Assembly (NCBI GenBank): GCA_035533015.1
Contig: DATLUQ010000058.1
Location: 45,388 to 109,387 of the forward strand
Direction: 5' to 3'
Source: Gemmatimonadaceae bacterium
Lineage (GTDB): Bacteria > Gemmatimonadota > Gemmatimonadetes > Gemmatimonadales > Gemmatimonadaceae
Length of the DNA stretch: 64,000 nt
The translations under genes and the position numbers were made by a program. Positions 26,073-34,611 of this stretch are shown here, one piece after another. The notes below the pieces were generated by a model. That model was not told where the DNA came from, searched no databases, and was given only the letters and a program-made list of their open reading frames with translations. The first letter of the stretch is position 1. Each line of letters opens with the position of its first letter.

Positions 26073-26974
26073 GGATGGATCCCCGGATGCAGCAGGCGGG
26101 CGAGCGAGACGGCGGCCGCGCCGAGCACGACCGACGGGCGTCCGACCACCGTGGTGTCGAACGCCAGTACGCGCCCCTGTCGTACGGCGCGCAGCGCGCG
26201 CCAGCGCGGATCGGCGAGTATGCGCGCCCGCATCTCCGGGCTCGTCAGCACGACGTCGGGATCGCGGGCCACAACGTCTTCCAGCGTCACCGTTGGCGAC
26301 GGGGCCGCGACGTCGGCATAGATGTTCCGGCCGCCGGCGATCTCAATCAGTTCATCGAGAAAGCTGCCCCCACCAATGGCGATGACCGGCTGATCCCACG
26401 CCGGCATGAAGACGCGCGCCCGCGGCAGTCCCGCCGTCGCCTCGCGGACGCGCGCCAGCGTAGCGTTCACCGAGTCCAGCACGGCTGCGGCGCGGGCGGA
26501 ATCGCCGAGCAATGCGCCAAGATCGTGTGTGGCCCGCTCGAAGTCGGCGATGCGATCGATGCGCAGCGCCGCGACCGTGATGCCCGCCGAGCGGAACCGC
26601 TCCGCGGCGGGACGATCGTCGGCGCTCCCGTAGAGCAGCACGAGATCGGGGTGTACGGCGAGCACAGCCTCGACGTTTGGGCGCACGGCGGGGCCCAGCG
26701 CCGGCACCCGCCGGGCGGCGTCGGGCCAGCTGTCCCACTGCGAGCGCCCAACGAGCCGGCCGCCGGCTCCGATGGCGAACACGATCTCGGTGGTGGTGGG
26801 ATTGAGCGAGACAACGCGCGCCGGCGCGGTGTTCGGCACCCGCAGCGTGTCGCCGAAGTCGTCGACGTCGACCACGGCGCCGTGTGTGCGCGCGGCGTCC
26901 CGCTGCGGGGCGGCACACCCCGAAACGGCCAGGCACGCGAGGGCAAGTGAGGCACAGAATCGCAAGACGGACAT
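26069..26974 (-). CDS. btuF: Cobalamin-type substrate-binding lipoprotein
   Basis: A 301-residue class III binding protein. The N-terminal signal ends in the lipobox AVSGC, so it is membrane-tethered. The fold markers RVVSLNPTTTEIVFAIGAGG, LVGRSQWDSWP and VIAIGGGSFLDELIEIAGG are typical of BtuF/FhuD-like proteins. It is the first gene after the cobalamin riboswitch, and its ATG (26974) sits in the stem of a hairpin at 26968-26998, suggesting translational control by the switch. Context supports B12; sequence alone would allow related ligands. Confidence 0.92.
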   Translation of the reverse strand: MSVLRFCASLALACLAVSGCAAPQRDAARTHGAVVDVDDFGDTLRVPNTAPARVVSLNPTTTEIVFAIGAGGRLVGRSQWDSWPDAARRVPALGPAVRPNVEAVLAVHPDLVLLYGSADDRPAAERFRSAGITVAALRIDRIADFERATHDLGALLGDSARAAAVLDSVNATLARVREATAGLPRARVFMPAWDQPVIAIGGGSFLDELIEIAGGRNIYADVAAPSPTVTLEDVVARDPDVVLTSPEMRARILADPRWRALRAVRQGRVLAFDTTVVGRPSVVLGAAAVSLARLLHPGIHP

Positions 26975-26998
26975 CCCGTGGTCGAGGCAGGATGTCCG
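26968..26998 (-). promoter_or_regulatory. Hairpin sequestering the btuF start codon (riboswitch expression platform)
   Basis: Perfect 9-base inverted repeat (26968-26976 and 26990-26998, arm GGATGTCCG) with a 13-base loop. The start codon of btuF at 26974-26972 lies in the 3' arm of the mRNA hairpin. There is no T-run, so control of translation is more likely than termination. Confidence 0.65.
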
Positions 26999-27073
26999 CA
27001 GTGCCGGGTCAAACGCAGGATGCGCCGCCGCCGGAGCCGCCACAGGTCCTCCCCCGAGAACCGATGATCGTGG

Positions 27074-27218
27074 CGCGAGGGCAGGTCGTCTCCTGGCTCC
27101 GGGCCGTCGCGCTCGCCTTCCCGACTCTCGTCAGTGGCGTCGTCAGCGCACGTCTATTGCCCGTTACAGTGGCGGGGCCGCACCGGCATCGCACCGGTTT
27201 CCGTGTCCCACCCTCGCG
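27074..27218 (-). promoter_or_regulatory. Cobalamin (vitamin B12) riboswitch aptamer
   Basis: Minus-strand RNA with the family landmarks in order: GGAAACCGGTGCGATGCCGG, GGCCCCGCCACTGTAACGGG, a CACTGACGAGAGTCGGGAAG block, and the B12 box GAGCCAGGAGAC followed by CCTGCC. The outer stem P1 is formed by CGCGAGGG (27218-27211) with CCCTCGCG (27081-27074), eight pairs. It precedes btuF-btuC-btuD-btuB. A TACAAT element at 27229-27224 could be the -10, but no good -35 is seen. Confidence 0.95.
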
Positions 27219-27238
27219 TTTCAATTGTAAGGGCGAAT

Positions 27239-28471
27239 CTACGGGGCGCGGCGTTCCTCGGCAAGCGCGTCGGCGATCCGTGTCTCGAGCGCCGCGCGGT
27301 CGGCGCGATGGCGCGCCGTGCGGGCCTCGTCGGCCAAGCCTTCGCCGGCGAACGCCGCGTCGAGCCGCGCGAGTTCGAAACGGAGTTGTTCTGCTCGCGT
27401 CGCCCCGATCAGCACGGGCGCCACCGCCGCGACCGGGGCAGGCCCCGACCTGCCGCCGGCCCTTCGACCACGGCGACGGAGGGCGAACACGAGGGCGGCC
27501 AGCATGAGCGCGGCCATGGCCAGGGCGACGCCAGCCACGAACCGCGTACGGCCGGAATCGGAGACGGCCGACACGTCGATGCGGAGCACCGAACCCGCCG
27601 GAACATTCTGGGCCAGGTAGCGCTTGAACGCGCGCCCCTGCGCCGTGACCGACGCCTGTTGCGCCAGGCCATCGAGAACCGGGGTGGCCGTCGGCTCTTC
27701 GAGCAGGACCTCGAGCGCCGCGGCCCCGGTGGGCAGCGCCAGTCGGAGGGGAAACGCGTCGGCCGGCATCCCGTAGCTCACGGCGAGCTGCCGCACGCCG
27801 GGACTTACCGGCGCGAACATCCGGATCTCGTTGTCGTCGAAGGACACGGCGCCGGGAGCCACGTCGCCCCCATCCACCGCCGGCGAGATCGCGCCGGCGG
27901 GCAGCGGCGCCGTCCATAGAGGGGTCAGCGAGTCCCGGGTGATGAGCGTCTTGTTGCTGTCGTTGCCGAGGTCGAACACCTCGGCCACAGTCCGCACTCC
28001 GTCGGCCCCGGGCGCGCCCACCACGACGTGCCGGCCCGCGAGGCGGAGGGTGATCCCGGTGCTGGCCGTGTCGAACACCACGATGTCGGCGTCGGCGCCG
28101 CTCACGTGCGGCGTCTGGAACGGCGCCGTGAAGTACGCGATGCCGGCGAAACGGGTCGATGCGAAATAGACGGCGTCGGGGGCGCCGCTGGTCTTATATG
28201 TAAAATAATATGCTCCCGCGGCGTCGGTGCGCACGGAATCGATGGGGCCGGCATGGTCCTGGCCCACCCGATGCAGCACCACGACCTGGTGCGCCAGCGG
28301 CAGCGCCGCGTTCGCCGCGCCGGGCCGCTGCACATGGCCATTTGCCGTGCGCACCTGGCCCAGGGGAACGACCTCGCCGGTCTGCGCAGCGGCCGGCGCC
28401 GCGAGGAGCACCAGCGCCGCGGCGAACGTGGGCCACCAGCGCCGAGGGTTGGTCAACACCACGGTCCGCAC
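27239..28471 (-). CDS. Exported membrane-anchored protein with carboxypeptidase-regulatory-like region, function unknown
   Basis: A 410-residue protein starting at GTG 28471, eight bases after the nuclease stop. Signal peptide (TFAAALVLLAAPAAAQ), then an N-terminal Ig-like region containing SVRTDAAGAYYFTYKTSG, which resembles carboxypeptidase-regulatory or cna-B-like folds, a beta-rich middle, one membrane helix near 320-340 (FVAGVALAMAALMLAALVFAL) and a cytoplasmic tail ending in a charged helix. This layout suggests a periplasmic sensor or assembly factor anchored from the C-terminal side. The family is not recognised. Confidence 0.8.
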   Translation of the reverse strand: MRTVVLTNPRRWWPTFAAALVLLAAPAAAQTGEVVPLGQVRTANGHVQRPGAANAALPLAHQVVVLHRVGQDHAGPIDSVRTDAAGAYYFTYKTSGAPDAVYFASTRFAGIAYFTAPFQTPHVSGADADIVVFDTASTGITLRLAGRHVVVGAPGADGVRTVAEVFDLGNDSNKTLITRDSLTPLWTAPLPAGAISPAVDGGDVAPGAVSFDDNEIRMFAPVSPGVRQLAVSYGMPADAFPLRLALPTGAAALEVLLEEPTATPVLDGLAQQASVTAQGRAFKRYLAQNVPAGSVLRIDVSAVSDSGRTRFVAGVALAMAALMLAALVFALRRRGRRAGGRSGPAPVAAVAPVLIGATRAEQLRFELARLDAAFAGEGLADEARTARHRADRAALETRIADALAEERRAP

Positions 28472-28478
28472 CCCGCTC

Positions 28479-28985
28479 TCACGGGTTGAATTTACCGAAG
28501 TCCTCGGGGCGCAACCCCTCGAGGTACGCCTTGAGCCGCTCGGCCGAGAGGTCGGCCGGTTCAGGAGGCGGTGAGGTGGCCCCAGGCTCCCAATCGTCGC
28601 TGCTATCGTTGAGCAGCGCGTCGTCAGCGAAGATGGGAGCGCCGAATCGCAGCGCGATCGCGATGCTGTCGGAGGGACGGGCATCCACGGTCATCCGCTC
28701 CGCTCCGCGCACCAGGTGCATCTCCGCGAAGTACGTACGCTCCTCCATGCGCGTGATCTCGACCCGTGCCAGATCAGCGCCGAGCGTGGTGATGAGGCTC
28801 CGGCACAGGTCGTGCGTGAGCGGGCGCGTCCGCACGATCTGGTGCATCTCGATGATGATCGACTCGGCCTCCGGCTGGCCGATCCAGATCGGCAGTACGC
28901 GGTCACCGCCTTTCTCTTGCAGGATGACCACGTACGCCCGCGTCGATGCATCGACTGCCAGCTTGGCTACGACGACTTCGACCAT
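28479..28985 (-). CDS. Bifunctional nuclease family protein (DUF151)
   Basis: A 168-residue protein with the DUF151/BFN fold: MVEVVVAKLAVD, 'RVLPIWIGQPEAESI', RPLTHDLCRSLI, and RPSDSIAIALRFGAPIF are all family hallmarks. GAGGAG lies three bases before the ATG at 28985. Homologues have been reported with DNase and RNase activity in plants, while bacterial members are structurally known but poorly defined. A C-terminal acidic and proline-rich tail (SSDDWEPGATSPPPEP) is extra. It sits between metK and the membrane protein. Confidence 0.9.
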   Translation of the reverse strand: MVEVVVAKLAVDASTRAYVVILQEKGGDRVLPIWIGQPEAESIIIEMHQIVRTRPLTHDLCRSLITTLGADLARVEITRMEERTYFAEMHLVRGAERMTVDARPSDSIAIALRFGAPIFADDALLNDSSDDWEPGATSPPPEPADLSAERLKAYLEGLRPEDFGKFNP

Positions 28986-29001
28986 TCGCTCCTCGCGTGC
29001 G

Positions 29002-30174
29002 TCACCGCACTGCGCGTCGCAGGTCCGCGGCGCGATCGACGCGCTCCCACGTGAACGTCGTGCGCCGGGTCCTGCCCCGCCCCAGCTTTTCGGGCGGGCG
29101 TCCGAAGTGACCATAGGCCGAGGTGGCCGAGAAGATCGGCTTGCGGAGATCGAGGGCGTGAATGATGCCGCGCGGCGTGAGGTCGAAGCTGTCGACCACG
29201 GCGCGGCGGATCACCTGGTCGTTCACCCGGCCGGTACCGAAGGTATCGACCATCACCGACACCGGCTCGGCCACCCCGATCGCGTAGGCGAGCTGCACTT
29301 CACACCGCGCGGCGAGCTTGGCGGCCACGATGTTCTTGGCCACCCACCGCGCCGCGTACGACCCGGACCGATCGACCTTGGACGGATCCTTGCCGCTGAA
29401 CGCGCCGCCGCCGTGGCGGCCCATGCCGCCGTAGGTATCGACGATGATCTTGCGCCCAGTGAGCCCGGCGTCACCCTGCGGTCCACCGACGACGAACCGG
29501 CCCGTGGGATTGATATGGTACTTGGGCCGTTTGACGCGCAGCTCGGCGGGGATCACCGGTTCGATGATGCCGTCGAGGATCTCGCTCCGGATGCGACGGT
29601 TCGACACCCCGGGCGCATGCTGCGTGGAGACGACGACCGTGTCCACCGCCACCGGCCGGTGATCGTCGTAGATCACCGTGACCTGCGACTTGCCGTCGGG
29701 ACGCAGCCACGGCATGGCCCCGCTCTTCCGCGCCTCGGCCAGTGCCCGCGTCAGGCGGTGGGCGAGCATGATCGGCATCGGCATCAGTTCGTCCGTTTCG
29801 TCCGACGCGTAGCCGAACATCATGCCCTGGTCGCCCGCCCCGCCCGTGTCCACCCCGAGCGCGATGTCCGGCGACTGGCGGTCGATCGTACTGAGTACCG
29901 AACAGGTGTGGGAATCGAATCCATAGCCGGCGTCCGTGTATCCGATGTCGTGGATCGTGGCGCGGACGATGTCGGGGATGTGGACGTAGGTGTTCGTCGT
30001 GATCTCCCCGGCCACGCACGCCATCCCCGTGGTGACCAGCGTCTCGCAGGCCACGCGCGCGTTGGTGTCATCGGCGAGGATGGCGTCGAGGATGGCGTCG
30101 GAGATCGCGTCGGCCACCTTGTCGGGATGGCCTTCGGTGACGGACTCGGAGGTGAACGGATGGCGATCGCGCAC
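29002..30174 (-). CDS. metK: S-adenosylmethionine synthetase
   Basis: A 390-residue enzyme producing AdoMet from methionine and ATP. The motifs [28 protein letters not shown] and [16 protein letters not shown] cover the ATP- and metal-binding loops. I used GTG 30174 ([10 protein letters not shown]) as the start, close to the family norm; an ATG at 30219 would add 15 residues. A candidate promoter lies at 30236-30265, and metK starts the metK-nuclease-membrane-protein unit. No SAM riboswitch pattern was seen in the leader. Confidence 0.97.
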   Translation of the reverse strand: MRDRHPFTSESVTEGHPDKVADAISDAILDAILADDTNARVACETLVTTGMACVAGEITTNTYVHIPDIVRATIHDIGYTDAGYGFDSHTCSVLSTIDRQSPDIALGVDTGGAGDQGMMFGYASDETDELMPMPIMLAHRLTRALAEARKSGAMPWLRPDGKSQVTVIYDDHRPVAVDTVVVSTQHAPGVSNRRIRSEILDGIIEPVIPAELRVKRPKYHINPTGRFVVGGPQGDAGLTGRKIIVDTYGGMGRHGGGAFSGKDPSKVDRSGSYAARWVAKNIVAAKLAARCEVQLAYAIGVAEPVSVMVDTFGTGRVNDQVIRRAVVDSFDLTPRGIIHALDLRKPIFSATSAYGHFGRPPEKLGRGRTRRTTFTWERVDRAADLRRAVR

Positions 30175-30235
30175 AGGCGGCTCGGTCGAAGGTAGAGGGC
30201 ACAGGCGGCGCGCCCGCATGCGCCGCGAGACTTGG

Positions 30236-30265
30236 AGAATAAGGGGAACGCGCTTGCCCCGGCAA
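30236..30265 (-). promoter_or_regulatory. Candidate promoter of metK
   Basis: Minus strand: TTGCCG (30265-30260), 18-base spacer, TATTCT (30241-30236). The start site would be near 30229, giving a leader of about 55 bases containing a GC-rich potential hairpin. Both boxes depart from consensus. Confidence 0.4.
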
Positions 30266-30272
30266 CCCGCGA

Positions 30273-32021
30273 TCAGTGAAACGCGAGATCGCCGATGGCC
30301 TCGCGCAGGCGCCGCACGAGTTCTTCCTCGGCCGCTTCGGCCGTATCGGCGTGGAGGGCGGCGGTCGCCGCCACCTCGGCATCGCGCACGCTGATGCTCC
30401 GCACGATGCGCTTGACCAGCGGCAGCGATCGCGCCGCGACGCTCAATTTGCGAACGCCGAGCCCGAGCAGGGCATACGCCATGATGGGCTGCGACGCCAT
30501 CTCGCCACACACCGCGACCTCGAGACCAGCCTGATCCCCCATATCGACGATGCGGCGGATGAGGCGGAGCACGGCCGGATGCAGCGGCGTGAACCGATTG
30601 GCGAGGTTCGCGTTCCCGCGGTCCACCGCCAGGGTGTACTGCACGAGGTCGTTGGTGCCGATACTGAGAAACGCGACCTCGCGGGTGAACGTATCAGCGG
30701 CGACCGCAGCGGCCGGTGTCTCGACCATCACGCCCAACGGAATATCGCGCTTGAATTCCACGCCGCGTGCAGCCAGTTCCTGCTCCGCCTCGGCGAGCAG
30801 GACGCGGGACTGGCGCACCTCGGCCACTGACACGACCAGCGGAAGCATGATGCGCAGATCGCCGTGTACTCCCGCGCGCAGCAGCGCCCGGAGTTGCGTG
30901 CGGAAGATCGCCGGTTGATCGAGGCACATGCGGATGGCGCGCCAGCCGAGGAACGGATTCGCTTCCGTGGGGAACCCGCCTACGGGCAGCTTGTCGCCGC
31001 CGATGTCGAACGTGCGAATCACCACTGGCATGCCGGCGAACGCCTCGATCACGCGCCGGTAGCTGCGGTACTGTTCTTCCTCGTCGGGCATCGTGGCGCG
31101 ACCCATGACCAGGAATTCGGTGCGCATGAGCCCCACGCCCTCGGCCCCGCTGTCGCGCGCCGCGTCGGCGTCCTCGGGCAGATCGACGTTGGCGTGCAGC
31201 AGGATCGACACGCCGTCGAGCGTCACGCTCTCCAGCTTGGCCAGCCGGCGGAGCTCGCCCTCGACCACCTCTTCCTGGCGGGCACGCTCGCGGTATTGTT
31301 CGATCTCGACATCGGTGGGGCTGACGGTGATCGTGCCCGCACTCCCATCGAGGATGGCACGCTCGCCGCCGACGAGCGACTTGGCCGCCGTGCGCAACCC
31401 GACCACGGCCGGCAAGTGCAGCGACCGCGCGAGGATGGCGACGTGCGAGGTCCTGGTACCGGCGTCGGTGGCGATCCCGACAATCGCTTCGCGGTCGAGT
31501 TGCACCGTGAGGCCTGGAGTGAGGTCGTGCGTGACGAGAATGACGCGAGCGCCGCGTGGCAGGTCCACGGGGTCGTGGTCGGGCAGTTCGAGGAGGAGCG
31601 ACAGTACGCGGATGTGCACGTCCGTGAGGTCACTCACCCGCTCGCGCAGCATCGCCACCGAGTGACGGGCGAACCGCTGGCGCCATTCGAGCATGACGAG
31701 ATCGAACGCCTTCTCGGCGGCCAGCTGCTGGCGGATGAATTCCTCCACCCCCGACAGGAGTTCGGTGTCTTCGAGAATCGAGTGCTGCACGTCGAAGATC
31801 GCCGCTTCCTCGCGGCCGGCCACGGCCTCGACCCGCACCCGCACCTGGTTCAGCCGCTCCTTGGCACGGTCGATGGCCGCGTGAAACCGCCGGAGCTCGG
31901 AGGGGATCTGGTCTTCTGGAATCAGGCGATGCGGTACGTCCGGCACCTCCCACCGCAGCAGGTGGATGGTACCGACGGCGATGCCGGGTGACGCGGGGAT
32001 GCCGGCCAGAGTGCGGTCCAC
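30273..32021 (-). CDS. ptsI: Phosphoenolpyruvate-protein phosphotransferase (PTS enzyme I)
   Basis: A 582-residue enzyme I that takes phosphate from PEP and passes it to HPr. The active-site histidine is His193 in [18 protein letters not shown]-site motifs include [14 protein letters not shown] and [16 protein letters not shown], and the conserved cysteine region is [10 protein letters not shown]. Length is standard. The GTG start at 32021 shares its G with the HPr stop (TAGTG). It is the last gene of the long array that begins at fmdB. Confidence 0.97.
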   Translation of the reverse strand: MDRTLAGIPASPGIAVGTIHLLRWEVPDVPHRLIPEDQIPSELRRFHAAIDRAKERLNQVRVRVEAVAGREEAAIFDVQHSILEDTELLSGVEEFIRQQLAAEKAFDLVMLEWRQRFARHSVAMLRERVSDLTDVHIRVLSLLLELPDHDPVDLPRGARVILVTHDLTPGLTVQLDREAIVGIATDAGTRTSHVAILARSLHLPAVVGLRTAAKSLVGGERAILDGSAGTITVSPTDVEIEQYRERARQEEVVEGELRRLAKLESVTLDGVSILLHANVDLPEDADAARDSGAEGVGLMRTEFLVMGRATMPDEEEQYRSYRRVIEAFAGMPVVIRTFDIGGDKLPVGGFPTEANPFLGWRAIRMCLDQPAIFRTQLRALLRAGVHGDLRIMLPLVVSVAEVRQSRVLLAEAEQELAARGVEFKRDIPLGVMVETPAAAVAADTFTREVAFLSIGTNDLVQYTLAVDRGNANLANRFTPLHPAVLRLIRRIVDMGDQAGLEVAVCGEMASQPIMAYALLGLGVRKLSVAARSLPLVKRIVRSISVRDAEVAATAALHADTAEAAEEELVRRLREAIGDLAFH

Positions 32022-32287
32022 TAGGGCTCTCCGAATCCGTCGGCGATGAGCTGGGAGAGCGCGACCAGCGCGGCGTCGGCATCGGGGCCCTCGGCACGCA
32101 GCACGAGCTTGGCGCCGCGCTCAGCGGCCAACATCATCACGCCCATGATGCTCTTCGCGTTCACCTCGAGGTCCTCGCGCGCGAGGGTGATGTCGCTCTT
32201 GAACCGGGAGGCGAGCTTCACGATCTGCGCGGCCGGCCGCGCATGCAGGCCCACCTGGTTGACGATCGTCGCGGTGCATTCAGGCAT
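32021..32287 (-). CDS. ptsH: Phosphocarrier protein HPr
   Basis: An 88-residue HPr. His15 (NQVGLHARPAA) is the site phosphorylated by enzyme I and Ser46 (NAKSIMGVMML) is the site phosphorylated by HPr kinase; both are present. ATG at 32287 overlaps the EIID stop (ATGA). Having Ser46 together with hprK at 34601 means that this HPr can receive two kinds of phosphate, one for transfer and one regulatory. Confidence 0.97.
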   Translation of the reverse strand: MPECTATIVNQVGLHARPAAQIVKLASRFKSDITLAREDLEVNAKSIMGVMMLAAERGAKLVLRAEGPDADAALVALSQLIADGFGEP

Positions 32288-33057
32288 CAGCGGATCACCG
32301 AGAAGAGGACGACGGCGGTCACCACAAGAAGGGCGAACCGCCAGCCTTCGAGTTTGGCCTGCGCCTTGACCACGACCACGGCGCCTACGAGCGCCGCCAG
32401 CAGAATTTCGCTCAACTGAGTGCGCTGCGCACCCACGAGACGGGCGAGGGCAAGCGGAATGCCCACACCAGCGGCGAGGGCGGCCGCGCGGCCCAGGATC
32501 GTCGGCCCCCGACGCAGCACCGGGTGCCCCAGTCCGGCGGCGACACCCAGCCCCTGGTCCCACCCCGTACGCAACCCCCATACCAGGAGCGCCACGTGGC
32601 CCACGTTGTACAGAAGCAGAAATGTGATCACAACGACTGCAGCCGACGCGTGCCACCCGAACAGCCCCAGCGCGACCCAGGACGACAGTGGCAGCCAACC
32701 GGCCCACACGAGCTGGTCGCCCACGCTGCCCAACGGGCCGCACAGCGCGCCGCGGAATCGCTCGATGCGCTCCGGGGCCTCGCCGTCGAGTTCGACGCGG
32801 GCCAGCGCCCCCACGGCGAACGCGGCCAGGTACGGGTGCGCATTGAAATACCGATTCTGGCGGGCCAGCGCCTCCTTGAATCGCGGCCCGCGCACGCCGC
32901 CGGGGAGCGACCGGAGCGCCGGCTCAAGGCAGAACGCCATGCCGTTGCCCATCAGTGTTTCATAATTCCAGGAGCCCTGAATGGCGAACAGGCGCAGGAG
33001 CATCGCGGCGCGGACGCGCGACGGGAGACGTGGACGCGCGGGGGCAGGCCCCGTCAT
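32287..33057 (-). CDS. PTS system mannose-family EIID component
   Basis: A 256-residue membrane protein. Family features: LLRLFAIQGSWNYETLMGNG at the N terminus, RFKEALARQNRYFNAHPYLA, and GPLGSVGDQLVWAGWLP. Several C-terminal helices follow. ATG at 33057 overlaps the EIIC stop. With EIIC it forms the membrane channel of a mannose/fructose/sorbose-type permease; no sugar specificity can be assigned. Slightly shorter than classical ManZ. Confidence 0.93.
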   Translation of the reverse strand: MTGPAPARPRLPSRVRAAMLLRLFAIQGSWNYETLMGNGMAFCLEPALRSLPGGVRGPRFKEALARQNRYFNAHPYLAAFAVGALARVELDGEAPERIERFRGALCGPLGSVGDQLVWAGWLPLSSWVALGLFGWHASAAVVVITFLLLYNVGHVALLVWGLRTGWDQGLGVAAGLGHPVLRRGPTILGRAAALAAGVGIPLALARLVGAQRTQLSEILLAALVGAVVVVKAQAKLEGWRFALLVVTAVVLFSVIR

Positions 33058-33737
33058 CGCAGCCCCAGGGCCAGGAGCCCAAGCCCCAGGCCACCGATGA
33101 AGAACCAGCGGGCCCAGGTCGTGGAGTGGAAGAGCTTCCACGTGGCAGCGGCCGCCACACTGGCGGCCGTGGCCACGAGGGCAGCGCGCGACCCCTGTTC
33201 GGAGAGCGTCCAGTGGGCGAGCACGGCCCGTTCAGCAGGAAGGAGCACGGCATAGGCAACGCCGCTCAAGGCGACGCCGCGCACGAGATCGGCGGTCAGC
33301 CCCGCTAACTGCACGCCCATCACCGCGCCCGGCGCCCCAGCGTCGAGCGCGGCCTGGTGGGCCCTGGCCACGACCGCGTTGCGCTGCCGCACCTTCACCA
33401 TCGTCCAGCCACCGAGCCAAGCCACGATCAGCCCGCCCAGCACGGCCACGGTGAGCGCGCCGACCGCCGAATCGGCGCTGGCCCCGAAGAGGCTGCCCGC
33501 CACGACCGACGCCGAGCCCCATTCGGGATACCGTGATGCGCCCACGGGAAGCGTCTCGAGAGCGATCAACTCGAGCACGGCGCCCACGAGCAGCCCTGGC
33601 CCCGGAGCGCCAACGAGGGCGCCGCCCAGCGTGGCCGCCACGAGCGGCCGCGAGATCATCACCTGGGGAAAGCTCACCGTATCCAGCCCGGCGATGCCGC
33701 CCAGGAGGGCGATGGGGAGCAGGCCGGCGAGCGTCAC
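33054..33737 (-). CDS. PTS system mannose-family EIIC component
   Basis: A 227-residue hydrophobic protein with about six or more helices. The motif region 'SFPQVMISRPLVAATLGG' and GALVGAPGPGLLVGAVLEL matches the EIIC of mannose/sorbose PTS. It is shorter than the ~265 residues of ManY, with a reduced C-terminal part. GTG at 33737 overlaps the EIIB stop (GTGA). Confidence 0.9.
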   Translation of the reverse strand: MTLAGLLPIALLGGIAGLDTVSFPQVMISRPLVAATLGGALVGAPGPGLLVGAVLELIALETLPVGASRYPEWGSASVVAGSLFGASADSAVGALTVAVLGGLIVAWLGGWTMVKVRQRNAVVARAHQAALDAGAPGAVMGVQLAGLTADLVRGVALSGVAYAVLLPAERAVLAHWTLSEQGSRAALVATAASVAAAATWKLFHSTTWARWFFIGGLGLGLLALGLR

Positions 33738-34222
33738 GGCGCGCCGCCCGCAGCCAGGATCTCGTCCAAGGGAACAGCCCGCGCCGACGGTACGTCCTGC
33801 GCCGTCACGACGACGCCACGCGCCGCGATCTCGCGCAGCGCCTCCGCTTCGTCCGGTGACAGGAACAGGTAGCGCAGCCGCTGGACGCGGTCGCGGCGGT
33901 GGTGGATGCCTCCCAGGTTCACCGCGGGGATCCCGTCACCCGCAACGAGCGCGCGCATGGTGTGCACATCGCCGGTGAGCAGGATGCCGTGGCGGGGATC
34001 GGCACGATAGCCACCGAGCACCACGGCGCACTCGGCGGCCGTATGGAAGTAGACGTCCACGCCAGGCGGCACGGCCATGCGGTACAGGTCGCGCTCCCAT
34101 TCGCTGCCAGCCACGCCGTCGTCGACGAGTACGATGAAACCGACGTCGAGCGGCTGGCCCCACCCCAGCACCACCTGTCCGTGGATCAGCCGGTCGTCGA
34201 TGCGGTACAACACAAGCGTCAC
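33734..34222 (-). CDS. PTS system mannose-family EIIB component
   Basis: A 162-residue cytoplasmic phosphotransferase domain. The phosphorylated histidine is His14 in RIDDRLIHGQVVLGW, the invariant family start. A C-terminal segment (RLRYLFLSPDEAEALREI) follows the usual fold. GTG at 34222 overlaps the EIIA stop (GTGA). It would transfer phosphate from EIIA to the sugar bound by EIIC/EIID. Confidence 0.95.
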   Translation of the reverse strand: MTLVLYRIDDRLIHGQVVLGWGQPLDVGFIVLVDDGVAGSEWERDLYRMAVPPGVDVYFHTAAECAVVLGGYRADPRHGILLTGDVHTMRALVAGDGIPAVNLGGIHHRRDRVQRLRYLFLSPDEAEALREIAARGVVVTAQDVPSARAVPLDEILAAGGAP

Positions 34223-34611
34223 GGGGTGCCCTCGACGGCGTCGATGGACGCCCGCCCGCGGTCGGCGGCATGGCGCGCAGCGGTAACGGCGGTCTCAGCG
34301 TCGGCGAACGCAAAATCGAGCAGCGCCGGTAGATTGGCGCCGGAGACGAGCACGGCGCTCGGCATGCCGCGCAGAATGCGGCGCGCGGCCATCGTGCAGC
34401 TGCCTGCGCGCAGATCGGTGAACAGCACGTGCACGCCGGTGCGCTCCATCGTATCACGGAGCAGCGCCTCGATATCGGTGGCGCTCAACTCGGTCACCGC
34501 CACGGGGTGAAACAGGTGGCCGCGCCCGGTGATGACTTCCACCGCCGACACGAGACCGGCAGCGAAGTCGCCGTGCCCGGCGACGATGGCACGGGGTTGG
34601 TTATTCGTCAT
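34219..34611 (-). CDS. PTS system mannose-family EIIA component
   Basis: A 130-residue EIIA domain with the phosphorylation site His13 in AIVAGHGDFAAGL. It is a separate protein here, not fused to EIIB as in E. coli ManX. The ATG at 34611 lies inside the end of hprK (11-base overlap), and this start puts the histidine at the usual position; an upstream ATG at 34647 would fall deep within hprK. Confidence 0.94.
   Translation of the reverse strand: MTNNQPRAIVAGHGDFAAGLVSAVEVITGRGHLFHPVAVTELSATDIEALLRDTMERTGVHVLFTDLRAGSCTMAARRILRGMPSAVLVSGANLPALLDFAFADAETAVTAARHAADRGRASIDAVEGTP

Noticed and set aside
27224..27252. Promoter for the B12 riboswitch
   Set aside because: TACAAT is a fair -10, but the sequence 17 bases upstream (GCCGCG) is no -35; not listed as a feature.
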